NCBI GenBank assembly: GCA_964450355.1
Contig: CAYVDH010000001.1
Location: forward strand, 1 to 64,000
Direction of reading: 5' to 3'
Length of the DNA stretch: 64,000 bases
DNA from: CAYVDH01 sp964450355
GTDB lineage: Bacteria; Bacteroidota; Bacteroidia; NS11-12g; UBA955
A model generated the notes under the pieces. That model worked only from the letters and a program-made list of their open reading frames with translations. It had not been told where the DNA came from and did not search any database. How positions within the stretch are numbered: position 1 is the stretch's first letter; each line of letters starts with the position of its first letter. The position numbers and the translations under genes are program-made. Below are positions 52,709 to 59,881 of the stretch, in pieces.

Positions 52709-53452
52709 TTATGATTTTACAAATTGTTTGAAAACTACGCCATTGGTAGTTGTTAATTTAATGAAATAATTTCCATTGGACATTGAAGTTAAATTGATAT
52801 AAAATTGATTTAATCCTGCAGTTGACATACCTGAGTGAATGTTTTTAATTGTTTGCCCCAAATGGTTGTATAAATCCAATTCAACAAACTCATTGCTTGA
52901 CAAATTGAATTTTAAATTTACGGATTCAGATGCAGGACTTGGTGATAGGTGCATTTCCGCACTAGAATTCAAGTTTTTAACGTTCAAACTAGGGCTTATA
53001 GTTTGGCAAGTATTATACAAAAAGCCTACTGACGAATTGCTTGATGGAACAACCAATCGCCTGTAATCATCCTGACTTTGTCTGCAACTTGAATCGGGGT
53101 GAATGCATTCTTGAGTTGGTCCTATTAAGGCGCCACAGGTACCCCAATCATCAGGAGAAATAATGAATTTATAATTCAAATCTCTTCCAATTCCAGCTGT
53201 ATCAAATTCGATGGTGGTATAAAACACCTTGCCGCTTAACCATTTAAAACGTGGAGAAGATAAGGCATCCCAATTTTGGTAAACACTGCCTGCATCTAAA
53301 AAATTTCCTCCAATTTTTATGTTGCTGTCTTTGATAGGGACATCGCCATTGTAAGATGACACATCTACAAAAAAAGTAATGGATATTTTTGATTGGGCAT
53401 TAACTATTTGAGCAGTTAAAAGTAGGCAAATGAAAGTGTATATTTTTATCAT
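52709..53452 (-). CDS. Secreted protein with T9SS C-terminal sorting domain
   Basis: 247 residues with a signal peptide ending VNAQ (about 20). The N-terminal domain (about 22-150) has a starch-binding-like (CBM20/CBM48-style) beta-sandwich feel with FFVDVSS and NYKFIISPDDWGTC, and several Cys. The C-terminal LSPSPASESVNLKF and NGNYFIKLTTTNGVVFKQFVK form a type A sorting domain. Carbohydrate binding is a guess. Confidence 0.8.
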   Translation of the reverse strand: MIKIYTFICLLLTAQIVNAQSKISITFFVDVSSYNGDVPIKDSNIKIGGNFLDAGSVYQNWDALSSPRFKWLSGKVFYTTIEFDTAGIGRDLNYKFIISPDDWGTCGALIGPTQECIHPDSSCRQSQDDYRRLVVPSSNSSVGFLYNTCQTISPSLNVKNLNSSAEMHLSPSPASESVNLKFNLSSNEFVELDLYNHLGQTIKNIHSGMSTAGLNQFYINLTSMSNGNYFIKLTTTNGVVFKQFVKS

Positions 53453-53459
53453 GTCTTTG

Positions 53460-53467
53460 CAAAATTA
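53460..53467 (-). promoter_or_regulatory. -7 element for the T9SS gene at 53452
   Basis: TAATTTTGC, 7 nt before the ATG. Very short leader predicted. Confidence 0.5.
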
Positions 53468-53545
53468 GTCGTAAATTTATTATTTTTCGATGATTCGTTG
53501 TTTTAAATATATTCAATGCCCTAATTTTTAATTAATCTTGCAGTA

Positions 53546-55606
53546 ATGAAATTGAATATTAAAAGAACGACATTAGGAATACTCATTGCCATGGCAATTT
53601 TAGGATTTAATACCATTTATCAATCAAAACAAAAAATAAAAAAGATGAAAAAAACTCCTGCTTATGACACATCTTCTTTAGACAAAAGTTTTAGACCTCA
53701 AGATGATTTTGACAATTATGCCAATGGAGGATGGAAAAGGCTAAATCCTATTCCATCTACTGAAGGTATTTGGGGAGCTTTTGGCATTTTAGATAAAGAA
53801 AACAGTGAAATAAAATTAAAAGGCATCATTGAAACCGCCTTGAAAGTAAAAAATCCAAAAAAAGGAACCGATGTTCAAAAAACAGCAGACATGTACCGTT
53901 CATACATGGATACAAGCCTCATTGAATCATTGAATTTAAAACCTCTTCAAAAATACATTGATAAAATTGACCAAATAAAAACATTAGAAGAATGGGTAAA
54001 TACCAATGGCGAGTTACAAATCATAGGTGTGAGTTCTGTAGCAGTAGTATATGTTGATGCAGACGACAGAAACAGCAAAATGAACGCTGTAAAATGGTAT
54101 CAAAGCGGACTCAGTTTGGGTGAAAAAAGTTATTACAAAGGAAGTGACGAACGCATTAAAATGATTCAAAGTGAATTCGTAAAACACGTGGACAAAATGA
54201 TGGCATTGTGCGGCAGAGACATTAGCAATGTTGGCTCAAATATATTTGCTTTTGAAACTGCTTTAGCTAACATTCAATTAAGCAATGTAGAATTGCGTGA
54301 CCCTATTAAAACTTATAATAAAATAAAATCGACTGAATTCAATGTACTTTCTAAAGATGTAGATTGGAATAGTTTTGCGAAAAAACAAGGTATAATTAGC
54401 GATGAAATCATTGTTCATAGCAAACAATATTTCACAGGCTTGAACCAACTATTAACCAATACATCCATTGAAACTTTAAAAAATTACACCTACTATCAAT
54501 TAATTAAAAGATTTTCAAACTATTTACCAAGTAGAATTAAAAATGAAACTTTCAATTTTTATGACAAAATAAAAAGCGGTAGAAAAGAACAAAAGAAAAG
54601 AGCAATTCAAGCCATTGATGTTACAGAAAGTGTAGGCAATGGCAACATATTAGGAAGATTATATGTACAACATTATTTTCCTGAAAGCAGCAAAAAGAAA
54701 ATGGCAGAAATGATAGAAAATGTAAGGGCTGTTTATAGCGAAAGAATTGACAAACTAACTTGGATGAGTGACAGCACTAAAATGATGGCAAAGAAGAAAC
54801 TATCTACTTTCACTTATAAAATTGGCTATCCTGACAAATGGGAAGATTACAGCAAAATAGAAATCAAATCCACTGCATTGATTGAAAACATCATCGCTAA
54901 TCAACTATGGAACCACAATAAAATGTTGAGCGATATAGGCAAACCAGTGGACAAAGAAAGATGGGGATTTTCGCCACAAACAGTAAATGCCTATTACACC
55001 CCCTTAAACAACGAAGTAGTATTTCCAGCGGGTATATTACAAGCACCATTTTTTAACCCTAATGCAGACGATGCCATTAATTATGGTGGAATAATTGCTG
55101 TTATTGGCCATGAATTTTCCCATGGATTTGACGACCAAGGAGCACAATACGATGAAAACGGCAATTTAAGAAATTGGTGGACCAGCAAAGATGAAGAGAA
55201 CTTTAAAGCTTTGAGTCAAAGGTATATTCAATACTTTAATGGATTTGAACCATTAAAAGGAGTCAATATCAATGGAGAACTGACTATAGGCGAGAACATT
55301 ACTGATTTAGGTGGTTTAACGTTAGCTTACTATGCTCTTGAGCGTTCATTAAAAGGCAAACCCGAACCAGCAAAAATTGATGGATTTACTTGGCAACAGC
55401 GCTTTTTCTTAAGTTGGGCTCAGGTGTGGCACAATAACATCAAAGAAGAAGAGCTATTGAATAGATTAAAAACAGACCCTCACTCTCCTGCTAGGTATAG
55501 AATCAATGGACCATTGAAACATTTGCCTGAATTTTATAAGGCATTTGGAGTTAAGGAAGGTGATCAAATGTGGATACCAGAAAATGATAGAATTTCTATT
55601 TGGTAA
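53546..55606 (+). CDS. pepO: M13 family zinc metallopeptidase (neprilysin/PepO-like)
   Basis: 686 residues. An N-terminal signal anchor (about 10-27) makes it periplasmic or exported. The zinc motif HEFSH is near residue 522 in VIGHEFSHGFDDQGAQYDENGNLRNWW, the third ligand is in GENITDLGG (about 583), and NAYYTPLNNEVVFPAGI (about 482-498) is the substrate-edge motif. M13 enzymes cleave small peptides below about 40 residues. Monocistronic, ended by the shared terminator at 55615-55640. Confidence 0.93.
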   Translation: MKLNIKRTTLGILIAMAILGFNTIYQSKQKIKKMKKTPAYDTSSLDKSFRPQDDFDNYANGGWKRLNPIPSTEGIWGAFGILDKENSEIKLKGIIETALKVKNPKKGTDVQKTADMYRSYMDTSLIESLNLKPLQKYIDKIDQIKTLEEWVNTNGELQIIGVSSVAVVYVDADDRNSKMNAVKWYQSGLSLGEKSYYKGSDERIKMIQSEFVKHVDKMMALCGRDISNVGSNIFAFETALANIQLSNVELRDPIKTYNKIKSTEFNVLSKDVDWNSFAKKQGIISDEIIVHSKQYFTGLNQLLTNTSIETLKNYTYYQLIKRFSNYLPSRIKNETFNFYDKIKSGRKEQKKRAIQAIDVTESVGNGNILGRLYVQHYFPESSKKKMAEMIENVRAVYSERIDKLTWMSDSTKMMAKKKLSTFTYKIGYPDKWEDYSKIEIKSTALIENIIANQLWNHNKMLSDIGKPVDKERWGFSPQTVNAYYTPLNNEVVFPAGILQAPFFNPNADDAINYGGIIAVIGHEFSHGFDDQGAQYDENGNLRNWWTSKDEENFKALSQRYIQYFNGFEPLKGVNINGELTIGENITDLGGLTLAYYALERSLKGKPEPAKIDGFTWQQRFFLSWAQVWHNNIKEEELLNRLKTDPHSPARYRINGPLKHLPEFYKAFGVKEGDQMWIPENDRISIW

Positions 55607-55614
55607 AACAACAG

Positions 55615-55640
55615 AAAAGGCAGAATAAACTGCCCTTTCT
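55615..55640. terminator. Bidirectional terminator between pepO and ssb
   Basis: AAAGGCAG-AATAAA-CTGCC(C)TTT hairpin in the 71-bp gap of these convergent genes. The minus strand continues with TTTTCTGTTGTTTT, the plus strand only with TTTCT. Confidence 0.7.
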
Positions 55641-55677
55641 ATTACCAATTATTAAACACATTAATTCCATTTAAACA

Positions 55678-56061
55678 TTAAAAAGGCAAGTCGTCACTGT
55701 CGTCAACTATGGAATTGCCACTTGCTTTTTTAGTTCCTAAAAACTCAAATTCTTGAACTCTTATTTCTGTGATTTGTCTTTTTTCACCTGTTTTGGTTTC
55801 ATATTCTCTGTTAGCCAAACTGCCTTCTATAGCTAATTTCACGCCTTTGTTGACGAATTTTTCAACTACATCTGCTTGTTTCCCTCTAAATACTAAGTTG
55901 TGCCAATGGGTGTATTCTACGTATTCACCCTTAGCGTTTTTCTGTCTTTCATTAGTGGCTAACCTAATTTTAGCCAATTTTCCTCCGTTGTTAAAACTTT
56001 TTACCTCTGGAGCTGCGCCCACGTTACCGATCAGTCTTACTGAATTAATTAAACTTTTCAT
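55678..56061 (-). CDS. ssb: Single-stranded DNA-binding protein
   Basis: 127 residues. OB fold with NSVRLIGNVGAAPEVK at the start, WHNLVFRGKQADVVEKF in the middle and EVRVQEFEFLG-like strand at the end. The tail is short but ends in the canonical acidic tip DDSDDLPF that recruits repair and replication partners. Monocistronic. Confidence 0.95.
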   Translation of the reverse strand: MKSLINSVRLIGNVGAAPEVKSFNNGGKLAKIRLATNERQKNAKGEYVEYTHWHNLVFRGKQADVVEKFVNKGVKLAIEGSLANREYETKTGEKRQITEIRVQEFEFLGTKKASGNSIVDDSDDLPF

Positions 56062-56347
56062 GATTTATAAAATTTGTTTTTTTATATCACCACGACATTG
56101 TGATGATTTGTAGATGCAAAATTGAGATGCTTAGAAAAAATTAATCGTATTTTAATTGTTTATATTCGGATAAAAACATTTATAAGCGTTTAAAACCGCC
56201 TTTAACATTGACAATAATAACGAATATAAAATGATATTTTTATCCATTTTAATTAAAAAATACCCTTATCTTCGTTTTTTGATATGAAAAACTACGTTAA
56301 GAAGTGTAGTTATTCATTTGTTGACTGCAACCTTAAAGACATCACCA

Positions 56348-57082
56348 TTGACAAAAATTTTCTACATATTATTAATCATTATACTGACAAGCTGTTCGGT
56401 TAAATACACAGAAAATCTAGTTGACAAAGGATCCAACAAAGAATGTATTAACGAATATAAAAAGGCTATGAAAGTATACAATAGGGCTATGTTCTTTAAT
56501 AAGAAAAGTGCTTTGGCATATTGGAGACGCGGAAATCTATATTCGACTGAAACATTTAACTATGATTACAAAAAAGCAATAGCAGACTTGACTAAATCTA
56601 TTCTAATCGATTCAACTTTTAATGGTGGTTATGCCTTTTGGGACAGAGCTTATTGTAAGCGAAATATTAACGACACTATCGGTGCATTATTAGACTATAA
56701 CAAGGCAATTGCTATAAGTCCTGAAAAAGAAACTTTCTACTATTTCAGAGGAACTTTAAAGTTTTATCGATTTCATGACATAGATGGAGCACAGCACGAC
56801 TTTGACAGCGCAATAAAATATTGGGACGGATACGACTTAGCTCGACAATGCAGAGCAGAATTAAAAGTAGGTATCGGTGATTTTAAAGGCGCAATGGACG
56901 ACTATAACAAATTACAATATCAACTTCGTGATTTTGATTCGAGCTACGCAGATGTATTTTATTTTAGAGGTATTGCAAAATATGAAACAGGTGACAAAAA
57001 CGGTGCTTGTGAAGACTTAGTTACTGCAAATAAACTTGGTTTTGAATTAGCAAAAGAAAAACTAAACAAATTATGTAAGTGA
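56348..57082 (+). CDS. TPR-repeat lipoprotein
   Basis: About 244 residues. The in-frame TTG at 56348 gives a compact lipoprotein signal TKIFYILLIIILTSC. Two earlier TTGs (56318, 56321) are possible, no ATG is available in frame, and a short ATG-started frame at 56284 is out of register. The mature part has four or five TPR units such as ALAYWRRGNLYS...DYKKAIADLTKSI, GALLDYNKAIAISP and YFRGIAKYETGDKNGACEDL. It is probably a protein-protein interaction scaffold. It is in the accessory patch between ssb and the serine hydrolase. Confidence 0.75.
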   Translation: MTKIFYILLIIILTSCSVKYTENLVDKGSNKECINEYKKAMKVYNRAMFFNKKSALAYWRRGNLYSTETFNYDYKKAIADLTKSILIDSTFNGGYAFWDRAYCKRNINDTIGALLDYNKAIAISPEKETFYYFRGTLKFYRFHDIDGAQHDFDSAIKYWDGYDLARQCRAELKVGIGDFKGAMDDYNKLQYQLRDFDSSYADVFYFRGIAKYETGDKNGACEDLVTANKLGFELAKEKLNKLCK

Positions 57083-57089
57083 AAGCAAT

Positions 57090-57240
57090 AAAGGCAGCAG
57101 CTAAAAGGCGTTTGGCAAAAAAGCGGGTTCGTTGCTTTGTTCAACATTCTGGTTTTTTATTTACTTTTGTACTGGCTTGAACATTTCTGCTTTTTAAACC
57201 GCCACTTCCAAGCACCAAAACGTTATGCTTCAGCATAGAA
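57090..57240. repeat. Imperfect long palindrome resembling a cassette recombination site
   Basis: The left arm (about 57105-57132, with GGCGTTTGGC and AGCGGGTT) pairs imperfectly with a right arm (about 57196-57230, with AAACCGCC and CCAAAACGTTATGC). It ends in GTTATGC followed by a small perfect hairpin TATGCT-TC-AGCATA. It is richer in G and C than other intergenic DNA here. This layout recalls attC-like sites between small genes, but the standard R'' box is not clear. Confidence 0.35.
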
Positions 57241-57249
57241 TAAGACCAA

Positions 57250-57927
57250 ATGAGAAAAAAACCTTTATATTACTTTTTGACTTTTGTAATGTTTTTTTAT
57301 ATTAGTTGTTGGACAGACAACTCAAACAAAAAAGAAACAAATTCTGACACAAACAAAACAACCGTTAAGATTGACAGTTTACAGAGTGACAAAGTTGAGC
57401 TTAATGAAACATTTAATGAAGAAGATATACCAGTTAACGAATACTTGAATGAAAGACTTAAACCAATACGAGCTAACTTCAAAAGAATTAACTCAATTGT
57501 AAACTGGACATCGATTAAAACCAAAGACATTGAAGTAACAACAGAAAGAGGCGAAGCAAAATTTTATTATCTAAAAGGACAATTAGAAAAAATTTCATCC
57601 CGACATTTCGGAGAAACATTTCAACTATTAACTGAATATTATTTAAACAATGGACAACTATCATTTGTGTTTGAAAAGGCTTATAAATATAACAGACCAA
57701 TATATCACGACTCGGCAGCAATGATAGAAATGAATGACACGGAAACCTTTAACTTTGAAAAATCTGAAATTATTGAAGTCCGAAATTATTTTGACATTGG
57801 AAAACTACTTCATCAAATAAACAATCAAGACTTTGGTTCACCATTCGAAGAAAAATATAGACATGGAGAAGAAAAAAGAATTAAAACGAACTTTGAAAAA
57901 CTTATAAAACTTGGGGAAACAAAATAA
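57250..57927 (+). CDS. Lipoprotein of unknown function
   Basis: 225 residues with signal peptide and lipobox (YISC, Cys20). A Ser/Thr/Asn/Lys-rich linker (about 21-60) follows, then an alpha/beta domain (about 65-225) with YYLKGQLEKISSRHFGE and LLTEYYLNNGQLSFVFEKA. This strand pattern is typical of small beta-sheet lipoproteins that monitor or bind partners, but no family was recognised. It is flanked by palindromes on both sides. Single-gene, cassette-like spacing. Confidence 0.65.
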   Translation: MRKKPLYYFLTFVMFFYISCWTDNSNKKETNSDTNKTTVKIDSLQSDKVELNETFNEEDIPVNEYLNERLKPIRANFKRINSIVNWTSIKTKDIEVTTERGEAKFYYLKGQLEKISSRHFGETFQLLTEYYLNNGQLSFVFEKAYKYNRPIYHDSAAMIEMNDTETFNFEKSEIIEVRNYFDIGKLLHQINNQDFGSPFEEKYRHGEEKRIKTNFEKLIKLGETK

Positions 57928-57936
57928 AAGCCGAAC

Positions 57937-57957
57937 GACCTCCCCAAAAGGCGGAGT
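57937..57957 (+). terminator. Terminator-like GC-rich hairpin after the lipoprotein
   Basis: CTCC-CC-AAAA-GG-C-GGAG with a one-base bulge, followed by TTTCTG, lies just after the stop at 57927. It could be a terminator or the remnant of the same type of palindrome seen at 57.1-57.2 kb. Confidence 0.45.
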
Positions 57958-58017
57958 TTCTGATTGTATTTGGATAAATTGTATTTATTTTATAGTTTTA
58001 CATTTTGTTACAATTGT

Positions 58018-58047
58018 TGCAGCTGTCCCGTCTTTCGGGTAGCTGCA
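58018..58047. repeat. Strong GC-rich hairpin (REP-like)
   Basis: TGCAGCT-GT-CCCG-TCTTT-CGGG-T-AGCTGCA: a 7-bp outer and a 4-bp inner stem separated by a small internal loop. It is far more GC-rich than its AT-rich surroundings and has no T tract, so it is not a normal terminator. It resembles repetitive extragenic palindromes. Confidence 0.5.
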
Positions 58048-58073
58048 GACCGATAAAATCATCAAATCATCCA

Positions 58074-58402
58074 ATGATTACACAAATCAATGAATTAAAA
58101 AATGCCATAGTCAATCTCTATTAACACATGGCTGAAAACATCAAATGGAATAGCCCAAATTTCACTCATCACCATAAAGATAGAATGACTTTAAGGCTAC
58201 AAAATACCAACTTTATTCAATTCATTTTACTTTGTGGAGCTAAACTAAATTCTATAATCAAAGAAAATTATCCCATGCTTGAATGGAAAAGCTTTGATAG
58301 AGCAATTATCCCCATTAAAAAAAACACAACTTGAATGAAATCATTACCGAATTTATTTCCATATTAAACCTTTGGCTTAACAACAGTAAACAATATGAAT
58401 AG
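58074..58402 (+). pseudogene. DUF1801-family gene with nonsense and frameshift lesions
   Basis: Translation reads NHPMITQINELKNAIVNLY, then TAA at 58122-58124, then HMAENIKWNSPNF, HHKDRMTLRLQ, QFILLCGAKL, YPMLEWKSFDRAIIPIKK. At the A8 run (58317-58324) the frame ends at a nearby TGA. A one-base shift restores NLNEIITEFISILNLWLNNSKQYE to a TAG at 58402, the usual C-terminal helix of DUF1801 (YdhG-like) proteins. So there are at least two lesions. The part after the first stop is still an intact 68-codon frame (58128-58334). Confidence 0.75.
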
Positions 58403-58448
58403 GCCTTTTTTCAAGTAACTTAATTAACTCTTAATCGTTTTAAACAAA

Positions 58449-59792
58449 ATGAAAAAAACAATTATAACACTTCTAATTTTTATCAACATCAGTGTTGTTT
58501 TCTCTCAAAAAATTGACACTTTAAAAATCCATGAATACATTGATTACATAGAAAAAAACAACAGAGAAATAGGAAGTATTTCCATATTTAAAAATGGCAA
58601 AGAAATGTATAACCGAACATTTGGGCACAATAACCAAGTTGCTCAAGCGTTGACAAATCAAACATCTAAGCTTTCTCTCAACAATAATAACAGGTATCAA
58701 ATTGGTTCCATTTCAAAACTAGTAACTGCTGTTTTAATTTTCAAATTAATTGAAGACAAAAAATTAAAGCTAGAGGACAAACTTTCAAAATATTTCCCAA
58801 ATGTACCTAATTCTAAAAAAATAACAATTAAACACTTGCTAGAACACAGCAGCGGTTTAGGCGATTATGTTCTGAAAAAAGACAGTATCTATTGGCTTCA
58901 AAACAAAGTACACGAATCCGAAATAATGAAAGAAATTATAAATCAAGGAACACTGTTTAAACCTGGAAAAAAAATTAAATATTCAAACAGCGCCTATTAT
59001 TTACTTACCAAAATTGTGGAGAAAGAATACAACAATGAATATGCTGAGATAGTTGACCAAATAATTTGTAAACCATTGAATTTAAATCATTTTTTTTCAA
59101 TTAAAAAAGCAGATAACAACACCTTACCTTCTCTAGAATACTCAAATAAATGGGACAAGTTAAACGAGTTCGACTTTGTTAATGTGATAGGAGTTGGTGA
59201 TATAAGTTCAACTTCCAAGGATTTAAATGAGTTTATAACACATTTATTCAATGGAAATATCATTTCAAAATCAAGTGTAGAAAAAATGAAACCCAACATC
59301 AACAAAGAGACTTTCGGTAGAGGCATGATGTTGATACCATATTATAACATTATTTTTTATGGACATGGAGGTGACACTTATGGCACTCATTCATTATGTG
59401 CATACAATGAAAAAGACAGTTTAGCCCTTTCTATTTGTATCAATGGCGAAAGATACCCTCACAATGATTTCGCTCTTGACTTGTTAAATATTATTTATAA
59501 CAAACCACATAAACTTCCTGAATTTATTGAGGAAAAAACCATTGATTACAATGAAATAAAACCATACGAAGGCACCTATTCTAGCGCTTCGTTTCCTCTT
59601 AAACTTACAGTATTTATAAAAGACAGTTTATTGCATTGTCAAGCCACAAATCAACCATCGTTTTTGCTTTCAAAAATCAACAAACATCAATACTGCTATA
59701 CACTTGCCAACATTAACATTGAATTCATTCCAAATGAAAACAAACTCGTATTCATTCAAAATGGCATAAAGGAAACTTTGTACAAAGAATAA
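58449..59792 (+). CDS. Serine hydrolase, class C beta-lactamase family
   Basis: 447 residues with a signal peptide ending VVFSQ (about 20). The nucleophile motif SISK (Ser87-Lys90) is in YQIGSISKLVTA, the YSN motif in KIKYSNSAYYLL, and HGG in FYGHGGDTYGT, all as in class C beta-lactamases/esterases/D-aminopeptidases. A C-terminal lipocalin-like domain (about 355-447, EGTYSS...FIPNENKLVFIQNG) is often fused in this group. Substrate unknown; beta-lactam resistance should not be assumed. Confidence 0.88.
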   Translation: MKKTIITLLIFINISVVFSQKIDTLKIHEYIDYIEKNNREIGSISIFKNGKEMYNRTFGHNNQVAQALTNQTSKLSLNNNNRYQIGSISKLVTAVLIFKLIEDKKLKLEDKLSKYFPNVPNSKKITIKHLLEHSSGLGDYVLKKDSIYWLQNKVHESEIMKEIINQGTLFKPGKKIKYSNSAYYLLTKIVEKEYNNEYAEIVDQIICKPLNLNHFFSIKKADNNTLPSLEYSNKWDKLNEFDFVNVIGVGDISSTSKDLNEFITHLFNGNIISKSSVEKMKPNINKETFGRGMMLIPYYNIIFYGHGGDTYGTHSLCAYNEKDSLALSICINGERYPHNDFALDLLNIIYNKPHKLPEFIEEKTIDYNEIKPYEGTYSSASFPLKLTVFIKDSLLHCQATNQPSFLLSKINKHQYCYTLANINIEFIPNENKLVFIQNGIKETLYKE

Positions 59793-59853
59793 AGAAATGA
59801 CATAATACTGACAATCAATTGAAAATATGACACTTAATTAACATCTTTTTAGT

Positions 59854-59861
59854 TAATTTTG
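59854..59861 (+). promoter_or_regulatory. -7 element for the large T9SS gene
   Basis: TAATTTTG, 20 nt before the ATG at 59882. No good TTG box at the usual distance. Confidence 0.45.
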
Positions 59862-59881
59862 TAATAATAAATTCAAGCAGT

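Noticed and set aside
56284..56400. Short ATG-initiated frame of about 39 codons upstream of the TPR lipoprotein
   Set aside because: No signal peptide or conserved look, and it overlaps the lipoprotein start in another frame. A frameshifted N-terminus cannot be fully excluded.
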